The position numbers and the translations under genes are program-made. A stretch of DNA of 64,000 nt from NCBI GenBank assembly GCA_014654775.1, contig JACVZW010000030.1:372001-436000 (forward strand). Reading direction: 5' to 3'. The stretch is from Paracoccaceae bacterium. GTDB lineage: Bacteria; Pseudomonadota; Alphaproteobacteria; Rhodobacterales; Rhodobacteraceae. Every line of letters starts with the position of its first letter. Position 1 is the stretch's first letter. Positions 7,198-17,546 of this stretch are shown one piece after another. Under the pieces are notes generated by a model. It was not told where the DNA came from. It worked only from the letters and a program-made list of their open reading frames with translations, and ran no database searches.

Positions 7198-8484
7198 ATG
7201 AGCACCGCTGCGAACATGCTGCCCGATCCGGCGCCGATTCTGGCCTGCACCATCTCGCGGGACATCCAGAACTTCGATCTCCTGATCGACGACATGGAGC
7301 TTGAGATGGGCGAAAGCTGGGGCGACCTCACCTTCGAGGATGCCCGCGAATTCCTCACCCAACCTGACGCGCAAAGCCTTGAATTCGTTGCAATTGCCGT
7401 CAACAGCGAAGATGAGAGCGACCTCACCCGCATCACCGAAGTGATCAAGGCCGCGACCCTGCGCCAGATCAAGGTCATCCTCATCGCCGACCGCATCAGC
7501 CCCGCTGGCCTGCATCAGCTGCTGCGCCTCGGCGCGGACGACTTCGTCCCCTATCCCCTGCCCGATGGCGCGCTGAAAGAGGCGATCGAACGCATCCGCA
7601 AGCCCGCCGCCATCCCGCTTCCGGCCACGCCCGCAACCGTCACCCACCTGCACGCCGTCCCCGACGTCGCCGTCCAGCCGCCCAGCTTCAAGGCAAAGGG
7701 CGATCGTGACGGTGTCGTGCTGCCCGTGCACGGCCTGTCGGGCGGTTCGGGTGCCTCCACCTTCGCGGCCAACCTCGCCTGGGAACTGGCCACCATCGAA
7801 AAGGCCAACGCGCCGCGGGTCTGCCTGCTCGACTTCGATTTCCAATACGGCTCGGTCGCGACCTATCTCGACCTGCCGCGCAAGGAGTCGGTCTTCGAAC
7901 TGCTCTCCGACACCGCCGCCGCCGACAGCGACGCCTTCCTTCAGGCGATGCTGACCTATGGCGACAAGCTCCACGTCCTCACCGCGCCCGCCGACATGCT
8001 GCCGCTCGACATCGTGACGCCCGAGGACATCGCCCGCATCATCGACATGGCGCAGTCGAATTTCGACTTCGTCATCATCGATATGCCGAAAACCATCGTT
8101 GCCTGGACGGAAACCGTGCTCTCGCGCGCCCATGTCTACTTCGCCACGATGGACCTCGACCTGCGCTCCGCCCAGAACGTGCTGCGCCTTGTGCGGGCGC
8201 TGAAGGCCGAAACGCTGCCGCATGAAAAACTCCGCTACATCCTGAACCGCGCGCCCAAATTCACCGACCTCTCTGCCAAGAGCCGGGTGAAGCGCATGTC
8301 GGAAAGCCTCGACATCCGTCTCGAGGTGCAGATCCCCGACGGCGGGCCGCAGGTGACGCAGGCCAATGACCACGGGCATCCGCTGGCCATCAGCGCGCCA
8401 AAGAACCCGGTGCGCAAGGAATTGCAGAAGCTTGCGCGCTCTCTCTTCGATCTCAACCGCGCCGTCGAAACCGGCCGGTCCTGA
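7198..8484 (+). CDS. cpaE: Tad localisation ATPase-like protein CpaE (TadZ)
   Basis: A 428-residue MinD/ParA-family protein. Residues 1-140 form a receiver-like N-domain, and residues 170-420 the ATPase fold. The P-loop reads SGGSGASTF (about 181-189), so alanine replaces the catalytic Walker A lysine and the signature lysine is also absent. DFDFQYGSVATYLDLP and FVIIDMPKT (Walker B) are present. TadZ proteins place the pilus machine at the pole and several have atypical nucleotide sites, so the gene is probably functional but may bind ATP without normal hydrolysis. It begins the second tad operon, followed by cpaF after 42 bp. Confidence 0.93.
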   Translation: MSTAANMLPDPAPILACTISRDIQNFDLLIDDMELEMGESWGDLTFEDAREFLTQPDAQSLEFVAIAVNSEDESDLTRITEVIKAATLRQIKVILIADRISPAGLHQLLRLGADDFVPYPLPDGALKEAIERIRKPAAIPLPATPATVTHLHAVPDVAVQPPSFKAKGDRDGVVLPVHGLSGGSGASTFAANLAWELATIEKANAPRVCLLDFDFQYGSVATYLDLPRKESVFELLSDTAAADSDAFLQAMLTYGDKLHVLTAPADMLPLDIVTPEDIARIIDMAQSNFDFVIIDMPKTIVAWTETVLSRAHVYFATMDLDLRSAQNVLRLVRALKAETLPHEKLRYILNRAPKFTDLSAKSRVKRMSESLDIRLEVQIPDGGPQVTQANDHGHPLAISAPKNPVRKELQKLARSLFDLNRAVETGRS

Positions 8485-8526
8485 CCTCAAACCCGATAGG
8501 ACTGCCTGGCCTGGGGGGCCTTCCTG

Positions 8527-10005
<1,479 letters not shown>

Positions 10006-10046
10006 TCCGCCCAGCAAACCCACATCTCTGACCAGGTAGTCGCATC

Positions 10047-11015
10047 ATGGAATTTAGTGCCGCCCCGATCATCTATATTCTGATCTTCGTGGCCGTCGTC
10101 GTTCTGGTCGAAGGGCTCTACCTGACGGTCTTCGGCAAATCGATCAGCCTGAACTCAAAGGTCAGCCGCCGCCTCGCCCTTCTGGAAAAGAACCAGAACC
10201 GCGAACAGGTGCTGGAACAGCTCCGCAAGGAAATGTCCCAGCACATGCATGCGCGCGGCATCCCGCTCTACAAGATCCTCGCCTCCAAGGCGCAGAAGGC
10301 CAACATCGCCTTCTCCCCGCAGCAACTCGTTCTCGTGATGATCTTCCTGTCGGTCATCGCTTATCTCGGCCTCACCTTCGCCACCTCTGCCGAAACCACG
10401 GTCCGCGTGGCGCTCGCCATCGCCATGGGCGTGGGCGGCGTCTATTTCTGGGTCTCCCGCAAGGCCAAGAAGCGCATGATGATGCTGGAGGAACAGCTTC
10501 CCGATGCGGTCGAACTCATGGTGCGTTCGCTGCGGGTGGGCCATCCCTTCTCCAACGCCATCGCCATCGTGTCGAAGGAAGTGCCCGATCCGCTCGGCAC
10601 CGAATTCGGCCTGATCGCCGACGAGGCGACCTATGGCCGCGACGTGTCCGAAAGCCTGCGCGCCTTCGCCACGCGGATGGAAAATCAGGACCTCCACTTC
10701 CTCGCCGTGGCCGTCTCGATCCAGCAGCAGTCGGGCGGCAACCTTGCCGAAATCCTCGACGGCCTCGCCAAGGTGATCCGCGCCCGGTTCAAACTCTTCC
10801 GCCGCGTCAAGGCCATCACCGCCGAGGCGAAATGGTCCGGCATGTTCCTGTCGGGCTTCCCCATCGCCGCGATCGTGCTGATCCAGATGCTCAAGCCGGA
10901 TTACTACGATGGCGTGCGCGAAACCCAGTACTTCGTTCCGGCCGCGCTCTTCGTGGTCACCTTCCTCGTCATCAACGTGATCTTCATGAAGATCATGGTC
11001 AACATCAAGGTCTGA
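10047..11015 (+). CDS. tadB: Tad inner-membrane platform protein TadB
   Basis: A 322-residue polytopic protein with membrane helices near residues 5-25, 95-140, 270-290 and 300-320. A cytoplasmic type II secretion F domain (about 150-280) contains ELMVRSLRVGHPFSNAI and SIQQQSGGNLAEILDGLAKVIRAR. TadB and TadC together make the GspF-like platform that couples the CpaF motor to pilin subunits. It sits between cpaF and tadC with only a 3-bp gap to tadC. Length and topology are as expected. Confidence 0.95.
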   Translation: MEFSAAPIIYILIFVAVVVLVEGLYLTVFGKSISLNSKVSRRLALLEKNQNREQVLEQLRKEMSQHMHARGIPLYKILASKAQKANIAFSPQQLVLVMIFLSVIAYLGLTFATSAETTVRVALAIAMGVGGVYFWVSRKAKKRMMMLEEQLPDAVELMVRSLRVGHPFSNAIAIVSKEVPDPLGTEFGLIADEATYGRDVSESLRAFATRMENQDLHFLAVAVSIQQQSGGNLAEILDGLAKVIRARFKLFRRVKAITAEAKWSGMFLSGFPIAAIVLIQMLKPDYYDGVRETQYFVPAALFVVTFLVINVIFMKIMVNIKV

Positions 11016-11018
11016 CCC

Positions 11019-12002
11019 ATGTTCCAGTCCCTCAGCGACATGATCGTTTCCCGCATGGGCGAACAGGGGCCGCTTCTGCTGGCGGGTGGTCTGGGCCTGA
11101 TGCTTATCATCATCGCGCTGCCCTTCTTCCTGCGGCGCGAGGCGGAACCCTTCGACAAGCTCAAGAGGCAGGCCCGCGACACCGGCCCCTCGCGCGACCG
11201 CGACGGGCGCGAAGGCGCGCTGCGCCGCGCGGGCGACAAAACCGACAAGCTCAACCGCTTCGCCCATTTCCTTGAACCCAAGGATCAGGAACAGATGTCG
11301 GCGGCGCGGCTCAAGATGCTGCGCGCGGGCTACCGCTCCAAGAACGCGGTCCGCATGTTCCACGCGATGCAGTTCCTGCTCGCCTTCGGCCTCTTGGCGC
11401 TGGGGCTGATCTACACCTATGTCGTCAGCCTGTCGCAGACGCTCGGCCTTCAGCAGATGGGGATGTACACGCTGATGCCTGCGGCCTTCGGCTATTACCT
11501 GCCCACCTACTGGGTGCAGCGCCGCCTGCAGACGCGCCAGCAACTCATCACCGAAGGCTTCCCCGACGCGCTCGACATGATGCTCGTCTGTGTCGAGGCG
11601 GGCCAGTCGCTTGACCAGTCCATCGCCCGCGTCGCCAAAGAGATCGGCGCCGCATACCCTGACCTCGCCGAGGAATTCGAAATCGTCAGCCAAGAGGTCC
11701 GCGCCGGCAAGGAGCGCGTCTCCGTGATGCGCGATCTTTCGGAACGCGTCGGCCTGCCCGACATCACCTCCTTCGTCACCACCATGATCCAATCCGCCAC
11801 CTTCGGCACCTCGATCGCCGAAGCGCTGCGCGTCTATTCCGCCGAAATGCGTGACAAGCGCGTGATGCGCGCCGAAGAGAAGGCAAACACCTTGCCCACG
11901 AAGCTGACCCTCGGCACAATGATGTTCACGGTTCCGCCGTTGATGGTCATCCTGATCGGACCATCGCTGCACGGCGTCGTGAAGGCATTTGCTGGAGGCT
12001 GA
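11019..12002 (+). CDS. tadC: Tad inner-membrane platform protein TadC
   Basis: A 327-residue paralogue of TadB with the same layout. There are helices near residues 18-38, 115-165 and 295-320, and a T2SF domain at about 185-310 containing DALDMMLVCVEAGQSLDQSI and TTMIQSATFGTSIAEALRVYS. It pairs with TadB in the pilus platform. It starts 3 bp after tadB and ends next to the GTG start of the first TPR lipoprotein, so the whole block is one transcript. Confidence 0.95.
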   Translation: MFQSLSDMIVSRMGEQGPLLLAGGLGLMLIIIALPFFLRREAEPFDKLKRQARDTGPSRDRDGREGALRRAGDKTDKLNRFAHFLEPKDQEQMSAARLKMLRAGYRSKNAVRMFHAMQFLLAFGLLALGLIYTYVVSLSQTLGLQQMGMYTLMPAAFGYYLPTYWVQRRLQTRQQLITEGFPDALDMMLVCVEAGQSLDQSIARVAKEIGAAYPDLAEEFEIVSQEVRAGKERVSVMRDLSERVGLPDITSFVTTMIQSATFGTSIAEALRVYSAEMRDKRVMRAEEKANTLPTKLTLGTMMFTVPPLMVILIGPSLHGVVKAFAGG

Positions 12003-12009
12003 CCGAAGG

Positions 12010-12576
12010 GTGCGACCAAGAATTCAGCCTGCCCTTGTCGCAGGCGCCCTCCTTCTGGCCGCCTGTCAATCGACGGGCGGTCGTCTTGCATCTGACGGCC
12101 TCACCGCGCCCGGCGTCGACCGCAGCGCGGCGCGCGAGGATGGCTTGAGCGTTGGCCACCGCCTGATGGACTCGGGCGAATACGAACTGGCCCTGCGCGC
12201 CTACATGCGCGCGGCGGGCGAGGTAGGGATGAATGTCGACGTCCTCTCCGCCATCGGCTCCGCCAACTTGCAACTCGGCCGCCTCGGTCAGGCAGAAACC
12301 ATCCTCCGTCAGGCCGTCAAGGAAGACCCGACCTTCGTCCCCGCCCTCAACAACCTCGGCGTCGTCCTGATGGAACGGGGCAAACCCGGCGAGGCGCGGC
12401 GCATCTTCCAGCAGGCCTTCGCGCTGGACAGTGGCGAAACGGACTCCATTCGCGAAAATCTGCGTCTCGCTATCGCCCAAAGCGAAACTTCCCTATATGC
12501 TGAGCCGCAAGAAGAACCGAATTTCACCCTCGTGCGGCGGGGACAAGGGCGTTTCGTCCTGCTCTCGCAACTCTAG
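12010..12576 (+). CDS. tadD: TadD-like TPR lipoprotein 1
   Basis: A 188-residue protein read from a GTG at 12010; a TTG at 11989 inside tadC is the alternative. The GTG gives a compact signal with a lipobox (ALLLAACQS), which is why it was chosen. The rest is tetratricopeptide repeats (GEYELALRAYMRAAGE; LGRLGQAETILRQAVKEDP; GKPGEARRIFQQAFALD), covering about residues 55-150. TadD lipoproteins help assemble the secretin in the outer membrane, as pilotins do. The family call is firm; the exact start is less so. Confidence 0.87.
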   Translation: MRPRIQPALVAGALLLAACQSTGGRLASDGLTAPGVDRSAAREDGLSVGHRLMDSGEYELALRAYMRAAGEVGMNVDVLSAIGSANLQLGRLGQAETILRQAVKEDPTFVPALNNLGVVLMERGKPGEARRIFQQAFALDSGETDSIRENLRLAIAQSETSLYAEPQEEPNFTLVRRGQGRFVLLSQL

Positions 12577-12611
12577 GGCCAAGAGGTCGAGCAGCAAAAG
12601 GACGCAGCAAC

Positions 12612-13457
12612 ATGCGCCACCCGGTCACCCTTGCCCTGTGCCTCGCCGGCACGGTGGCTCTCTCCGCCTGCAACCGCTCTTCGGATGCCGAGGTGCAGCG
12701 CGCCATCCAAAGCGTCAACGTCATCGACGAGACGAACCTCAACGACATCATGCTCACCGTGGGCGACCCGAACGAGGCGGTCGCCTATTTCACCAAGGCC
12801 ACGGCCGACAACCCCGACCGCATCGATCTCAAGCGCGGGCTGGCGAAATCCCTCATCCGCGCCGGTCGCCCCGCCGATGCCGCCGCCATCTGGGCACAGG
12901 TCGCCGCCTCGCCCGAAGGCACGCTGGATGACCGTGTCTCGCTGGCCGATGCCCATATCCGTCAGAACGACTGGAAAAAGGCCGAGGCCGAGCTTGCCCG
13001 CATCCCCCCCACCCATGAAACCTTCGAACGCTACCGGCTCGAGGCGATGGTCGCCGACAGCAAGAAGGACTGGAAAAAGGCCGACAGCTTCTACGAAACC
13101 GCCGCAGGCATGACCAACCAGCCCGCCGGGGTCTACAACAACTGGGGCTTTTCCAAACTGTCGCGGCAGGATTTCGCCGCAGCCGAGCGGCTCTTCGTGC
13201 AGGCGCTCACCTATGACGACAGCCTGTTTACCGCGAAGAACAACCTCGTCATGGCCCGTGGCGCCCAGCGCAAATACGACCTGCCCGTCATCGCCATGAC
13301 CCAGACGGAAAAGGCCGAACTGCTCTACACCCTCGCCCTCACCGCCATCAAGAAAGGCGATGTCGCCGTGGGCAAGGCGCTGCTGCAAGACGCCGTCTCC
13401 ACCCATCCCCAGCATTTCGAGGCCGCCGTCCGCAGCCTCGCCGCGCTCGAGGCCTGA
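12612..13457 (+). CDS. TadD-like TPR lipoprotein 2
   Basis: A 281-residue lipoprotein (lipobox VALSACN after an 18-residue signal) made almost entirely of TPR-like helices. Recognisable units include DPNEAVAYFTKATADNPDRIDLKRGLA region (about 52-78), NDWKKAEAELARIPP and DFAAAERLFVQALTYDDSLFTAKNNL region. It is the second TPR lipoprotein in the operon, 35 bp after the first. Tad loci of alphaproteobacteria often have a tandem pair. It probably acts at the periplasmic face of the outer membrane with the secretin; any division of labour with the first copy is unknown. Confidence 0.88.
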   Translation: MRHPVTLALCLAGTVALSACNRSSDAEVQRAIQSVNVIDETNLNDIMLTVGDPNEAVAYFTKATADNPDRIDLKRGLAKSLIRAGRPADAAAIWAQVAASPEGTLDDRVSLADAHIRQNDWKKAEAELARIPPTHETFERYRLEAMVADSKKDWKKADSFYETAAGMTNQPAGVYNNWGFSKLSRQDFAAAERLFVQALTYDDSLFTAKNNLVMARGAQRKYDLPVIAMTQTEKAELLYTLALTAIKKGDVAVGKALLQDAVSTHPQHFEAAVRSLAALEA

Positions 13458-13463
13458 TCCACG

Positions 13464-13970
13464 ATGCTTGTGTCCGATCTGCCCGCCGTCTGGACGGCGA
13501 TCCTGTTCCTTGTCCCGGTCCTGCCCATCAGCATCTGGGTGGCATGGTCCGATATGAAATTCATGAAGATCCCCAACACCGCCGTGATGTCGCTGGCGGC
13601 GGCCTATGTCGTCGTGGGCCTCATCGCCCTGCCCTTCACCCTCTATCTCTGGGGCTTTGCGCTGGGCGCGGTGACGCTGGTCGTGGGCTTTCTCGCCTCC
13701 ACCGCGCGGATGATCGGGGCGGGGGATGCGAAATTCGCCGCCGCCATGGCCCCCTTCTTCGTGGGCAGCAGCGTCTCCTTCGTCTTCACCCTTTTCGGGG
13801 GCTGCCTTCTGGCCGCCTTCGCCGCCCACCGCCTGCTGCGCGCCATCCCCGCCATCCGCCGCGCCACGCCCGACTGGGCCAGCTGGACGCATCACAAATT
13901 CCCCATGGGGCTGGCCCTCGCAGGCACGATCAGTTTCTATTTTCTCCTCGGCCTCCTCAACTCTGCCTGA
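13464..13970 (+). CDS. cpaA: Prepilin peptidase CpaA/TadV (A24 family)
   Basis: A 168-residue polytopic aspartic peptidase. The two catalytic aspartates are visible: WSDMKFMKIPN (Asp30) and the GxGD motif GAGDAKF (Asp88). Hydrophobic segments span about residues 8-28, 38-60, 62-80, 92-118 and 148-166. Like other TadV-type enzymes it lacks the N-terminal methylase-like domain of PilD. It should process the three pilins at 2495-3627. It starts 6 bp after the preceding TPR gene. The assignment is secure. Confidence 0.93.
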   Translation: MLVSDLPAVWTAILFLVPVLPISIWVAWSDMKFMKIPNTAVMSLAAAYVVVGLIALPFTLYLWGFALGAVTLVVGFLASTARMIGAGDAKFAAAMAPFFVGSSVSFVFTLFGGCLLAAFAAHRLLRAIPAIRRATPDWASWTHHKFPMGLALAGTISFYFLLGLLNSA

Positions 13971-14031
13971 ATTTCTCCACGAATGGGGGATAATCCAAAG
14001 GGCATAGCGCCCCGACCGGAGTCCCGCAGGC

Positions 14032-15396
14032 ATGACCGTCCAGACCGCCCCTCTCTCGCAGTCCTCCCCTGCCGAGGCGCCCGTCCTGCACGCGCCTCCG
14101 CCGTCGGTCACCCCCCCGCCGCTGCCCAAATCGCTGGCCGATACGGGGCTGACCACCGTCCTGCTGCGCGACCTCCTGCTCAAGACCATGTTCCGCACCA
14201 ACAAGGAACATGTCTCCGACCTCTCGCGCGTGATCTGCCTGCCCGTCACTCTGGTGCAGGAACTCATCGACCTCGCCCGCACCCAGCGCTTCATCGAGGC
14301 GACGGGGACGCTGCATGCCACCTCCAGCAACGAGATGGGCTACCAGCTCACCGATGCGGGCAAGGCCCGCGCCCTCGATGCCCTGACGCAATCCGAATAC
14401 TACGGCGCGGCCCCCGTGCCCCTTGAGGCCTACAAGGAACAGGTCAAGCGGCAGTCGATCCGCAACATCACCCTCACCCGTCAGGAACTGCTCAAGGGGA
14501 TGGGCCACCTGATCCTGCCGCCCGACCTGATCGACAATCTCGGCCCCGCCGTGACCTCCGGCCGTTCCATCCTGATGTACGGCCCGCCCGGAAACGGGAA
14601 ATCCTCCATCTCCAACGGCATCCGCGATGCCTTGGGCGACAAGATCTATGTCCCCCGCGCCATCGAATATGCGGGCCAGATCATCACGGTCTATGACCCG
14701 ATCGTCCATTCCGCCGCCGAAGAGCAGATGGACGATCCAAACTCCATCCGCCGCACAGGCAACCGCTTCGATCCCCGCTACGTGCGCTGCGAACGCCCGA
14801 CCGTCATCACGGGCGGCGAACTCACGCTCGACATGCTCGACCTGAAATACAACCCCACCGCGCGCACCTACACAGCCTCGCTGCAGCTCAAGGCCACAGG
14901 CGGCATCTTCATCATCGACGACTTGGGTCGTCAGCAGGAACCGCCGCAAAAGATCGTCAACCGCTGGATCGTGCCGCTGGAAGAAAGCCGCGACATCCTT
15001 GCGCTGCAATCGGGCGAAAAGTTCACCGTCCCCTTCGACACCCTCGTGATCTTCTCCACCAACTTCCACCCGAACGAGATCTTCGACGGCGCGGCCCTGC
15101 GGCGTATCTTCTTCAAGATCAAGATCGACGGCCCCAATCAGGAGAATTTCCTGAAAATCTTCGCCCTTGTCGCCCGCAAGAAGAAGATGCCGCTGGATGA
15201 AAAGACGCTCGTTCACCTGCTGAAGGTCAAATATCCGACCATCAACAACAACTATGCCAACTACCAGCCCGTCTACCTGATCGACCAGATGATCTCGATC
15301 TGCGAATTCGAGGGCATCCCCTATCAGATGACCCCCGACCTGATCGACCGCGCCTGGGCCAATATGTTCGTGCGTGACGAGAAGATCGCCAAGTGA
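14032..15396 (+). CDS. AAA-family ATPase at the end of the tad operon
   Basis: A 454-residue protein. There is a Pro/Ala-rich start (1-35), a winged-helix-like region (about 45-115), and an AAA ATPase core with Walker A YGPPGNGKSS (Lys190), Walker B GIFIIDDLG (about 290-298) and a sensor-like FSTNFHP (about 342-348). It starts 61 bp after the prepilin peptidase. Homologues of this ATPase are common in alphaproteobacteria, and linkage to tad genes fits a role in the system, though no function is established to my knowledge. It has no membrane segment. An intergenic hairpin element at 15429-15476 follows it. Confidence 0.8.
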   Translation: MTVQTAPLSQSSPAEAPVLHAPPPSVTPPPLPKSLADTGLTTVLLRDLLLKTMFRTNKEHVSDLSRVICLPVTLVQELIDLARTQRFIEATGTLHATSSNEMGYQLTDAGKARALDALTQSEYYGAAPVPLEAYKEQVKRQSIRNITLTRQELLKGMGHLILPPDLIDNLGPAVTSGRSILMYGPPGNGKSSISNGIRDALGDKIYVPRAIEYAGQIITVYDPIVHSAAEEQMDDPNSIRRTGNRFDPRYVRCERPTVITGGELTLDMLDLKYNPTARTYTASLQLKATGGIFIIDDLGRQQEPPQKIVNRWIVPLEESRDILALQSGEKFTVPFDTLVIFSTNFHPNEIFDGAALRRIFFKIKIDGPNQENFLKIFALVARKKKMPLDEKTLVHLLKVKYPTINNNYANYQPVYLIDQMISICEFEGIPYQMTPDLIDRAWANMFVRDEKIAK

Positions 15397-15428
15397 TCCC
15401 CGACCTCGCACGGGCTGCCGCGGCAGGA

Positions 15429-15476
15429 CCGGGGGCCAGCCCCCGGACCCCCGGAGTATTTCCGCCAAGATGAAGC
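15429..15476 (+). repeat. Dispersed intergenic hairpin element, copy A
   Basis: An 8-bp GC stem (CCGGGGGC at 15429-15436 with 15439-15446) is followed by CCCCCGGAGTATTT and CAAGATGAAG. Related copies occur at 18973-19068, 19195-19290, 28398-28445, 33603-33660 and 46430-46471. This copy lies between two convergent genes and could double as a terminator. Confidence 0.6.
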
Positions 15477-15480
15477 CAGC

Positions 15481-16032
15481 TTAGGAAAAGGTCCTGATCC
15501 CCGTCTCCGTCACGATCACATCCAGCCGCTGGTCATACTGGTCAATCGGCACCTCGGGCAGTTCCTGCGCGGCGAAGGCAAAGCCCACCGCAAGAACCGA
15601 ATGCCGCGCGCGCAGCCCCGCCAGCGTGCGGTCATAGAACCCGCCGCCATAGCCCAGCCGATAGCCGCGCGCATCGAACCCGACCAGCGGAACGATCACC
15701 ACCTCCGGCTCCACCCATGCCCCCTCGGCCGGGATCAGCGCCCCGAACTCCCCTGCCACCATGGCACAGCCGGGCGACCATTCGCGGAACCGCAGCGCCT
15801 GCCCGGCACCAAGGATCACCGGCACCCCCACCGGCCCCTGATGCGCCACCATCGCCGCCGTGGGGTCGATCTCCGTCCGCATCGCCATATAACCCGCCAG
15901 CGCGCGCCCCCGATGCGCGGCCAACACATCGGCCAGCAACTCCGCCGCCTGCCCCTGCCCCTTGGCAAAGGCCTCCTTCCGCGCCGCGAAGGCCGCCTTC
16001 CGCGCCGCCGCCTTAGCCTCGTCGATCATCAT
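15481..16032 (-). CDS. 5-formyltetrahydrofolate cyclo-ligase
   Basis: A 183-residue cytoplasmic enzyme that converts 5-formyl-THF plus ATP to 5,10-methenyl-THF. The diagnostic C-terminal motif is present as RLGYGGGFYDRTL (about residues 130-142), preceded by PLVGFDARG. The start at 16032 (MMIDEAK) overlaps the MgtE stop in an ATGATGA arrangement, so it is coupled to mgtE; the ATG three bases in is equally possible. Longer upstream extension inside mgtE is not supported. Length is typical of the family. Confidence 0.93.
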   Translation of the reverse strand: MMIDEAKAAARKAAFAARKEAFAKGQGQAAELLADVLAAHRGRALAGYMAMRTEIDPTAAMVAHQGPVGVPVILGAGQALRFREWSPGCAMVAGEFGALIPAEGAWVEPEVVIVPLVGFDARGYRLGYGGGFYDRTLAGLRARHSVLAVGFAFAAQELPEVPIDQYDQRLDVIVTETGIRTFS

Positions 16033-17399
16033 ATCAGCACCAACGTCGCAAGGCCGAGAAAGGCCAGAAACCCCATCACATCCGTCAGCGTGGTGACAAA
16101 GGTCCCCGAGGCCAGCGCCGGGTCCAGCCCCATCCGCTCCAGCGTCAGGGGCACCAGCACGCCCCCCAACGCCGCCACGATCTGGTTCACCACCATCGCC
16201 ATGGCCAGCACCCCCCCGATCCACGGATCCGCGAAGACCAGCCCCCCCGCCACCCCAAGGATCACCGCCAACGCCAGCCCGTTCATCGCCCCCGCCGCCA
16301 GTTCCCGCAGCACCACCCGCCGCGCATTGGCCGCCGTCAGGTCCCGCGTCGCCAAGGCCCGCACCGCCACGGCCAGCGACTGCGTCCCCGCAATCCCCCC
16401 CGTGGAGGCCACAATGGGCATCAGCGCTGCCAGCGCCACGATCGCCGTGATCGTCGCCTCAAAGCGCGAGATGACAAAGGCCGAGATCGACGCCGTGAAC
16501 AGGTTCACCACCAGCCAGGGCAACCGCTGCCGCACCGTGGCCAAGGGGCCGTCCAGCACGCTCGCCTCCTCGCCCACCCCCGCCAGACGCAGCATGTCTT
16601 CCTCATGCTCCTCATCCAGCACGTTCATCGCATCGTCGATGGTGATGACGCCGACCAGCCGCCCCCCCGCATCCACGACAGGGCAGGAAATCAGGTGATA
16701 CTGGTTGAAGATATAGGCGACCTCGGATTCCTCCTCCGTCGCCTCCACCGTGCGGAAACTCTCTTCCGTCAGCACCTTCAGCGCCACCTCCCGCCGCGCC
16801 GACAGGATGCGCCCCAGCGTGACATAGCCCAAGGGCTTCATCCGCGGGTCGACAAGGATCACGTGATAGAACTGGTCGGGCAGGCCGTCTTCCCCGCGCA
16901 GGAAATCGATCGCCTCGCCCACCGTCCAATGTTCGGGCGCGACCACCACCTCGCGCTGCATCAGGCGGCCCGCCGACCCCTCCGGATAGGCCATCGCCTG
17001 TTCCACCGCCACGCGGTCCGCCTTGTCCAGCGCGTCAAGGATCCGCCCCTGCGCGGGCGCTTCCAGATCCTCAAGGATGTCGACCACGTCATCGGTGTCC
17101 AGATCGCGCACCGCCTCGGCCACCACCTCGGCAGGCAGCGCGGCGATCACCTCCTCGCGGATCGTCTCGTCGATCTCGGACAGCAGATCCCCGTCGATCT
17201 CGCCGGAATAAAGCGCAAGGAACCCCCGCCGCTCGCCCGCATCGATCTGTTCCAGAAAGTCGGCGATGTCGGCGGCATGCAGCGGCTCCACCAGACCCAG
17301 CACCAGCGGTCGGTCCCCCGCCGCCACCGCCGCGCGGATCGCCTCGACGCGGGCATCGTCCAGTTCGATCTCTTCGACCGCTGCCTCGTTTTCCGCCAT
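16029..17399 (-). CDS. mgtE: Magnesium transporter MgtE
   Basis: A 456-residue Mg2+ channel. The order is an N-domain (about 25-130, MgtE intracellular N domain), two CBS domains (about 140-260, with DQFYHVILVDP and ISCPVVDAGGRLVGVITIDDAM), and five membrane helices (about 285-455). The helices include the family motif LMPIVASTGGIAGTQSLAVAVRAL. The CBS and N domains sense cytosolic Mg2+ and gate the pore. It overlaps the cyclo-ligase gene by four bases and is divergent from guanine deaminase across a 147-bp gap that includes a CTGTTTC/GAAACAG stem at 17437-17453. No Mg riboswitch was recognised. Confidence 0.95.
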   Translation of the reverse strand: MAENEAAVEEIELDDARVEAIRAAVAAGDRPLVLGLVEPLHAADIADFLEQIDAGERRGFLALYSGEIDGDLLSEIDETIREEVIAALPAEVVAEAVRDLDTDDVVDILEDLEAPAQGRILDALDKADRVAVEQAMAYPEGSAGRLMQREVVVAPEHWTVGEAIDFLRGEDGLPDQFYHVILVDPRMKPLGYVTLGRILSARREVALKVLTEESFRTVEATEEESEVAYIFNQYHLISCPVVDAGGRLVGVITIDDAMNVLDEEHEEDMLRLAGVGEEASVLDGPLATVRQRLPWLVVNLFTASISAFVISRFEATITAIVALAALMPIVASTGGIAGTQSLAVAVRALATRDLTAANARRVVLRELAAGAMNGLALAVILGVAGGLVFADPWIGGVLAMAMVVNQIVAALGGVLVPLTLERMGLDPALASGTFVTTLTDVMGFLAFLGLATLVLI

Positions 17400-17546
17400 G
17401 CCGCACCCTGCCTGATTACCCCCAGCCTAGCGAAAGCTGTTTCTGCGAAACAGGGGGCACGGGGCATTTTACCCATGCGCCAAAAGACCATAGGCTTGCA
17501 AGGGACGCATAACGCCCCGAAAGCGGCGGCGAAACAGGAACAGCAG

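Noticed and set aside
10155-11972. A 605-codon open frame on the minus strand
   Set aside because: It lies wholly antisense to tadB and tadC, whose codon use and domains are convincing. High GC leaves long antisense frames.
12573-14330. A 585-codon open frame on the minus strand
   Set aside because: Antisense to the second TPR lipoprotein, prepilin peptidase and AAA ATPase; composition is a repetitive Gly/Asp-rich shadow with no motifs.
13957-15468. A 503-codon open frame on the minus strand
   Set aside because: Antisense to the AAA ATPase, which has intact Walker motifs; no recognisable domain in the shadow.
16605-17546. Large upstream extension of the guanine deaminase frame
   Set aside because: The added part is antisense to mgtE and has no family similarity; the ATG at 17547 fits guanine deaminase N-termini.
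17400-17546. Magnesium riboswitch upstream of mgtE
   Set aside because: Only a short CTGTTTC/GAAACAG stem was seen; no M-box or ykoK-like structure could be identified.
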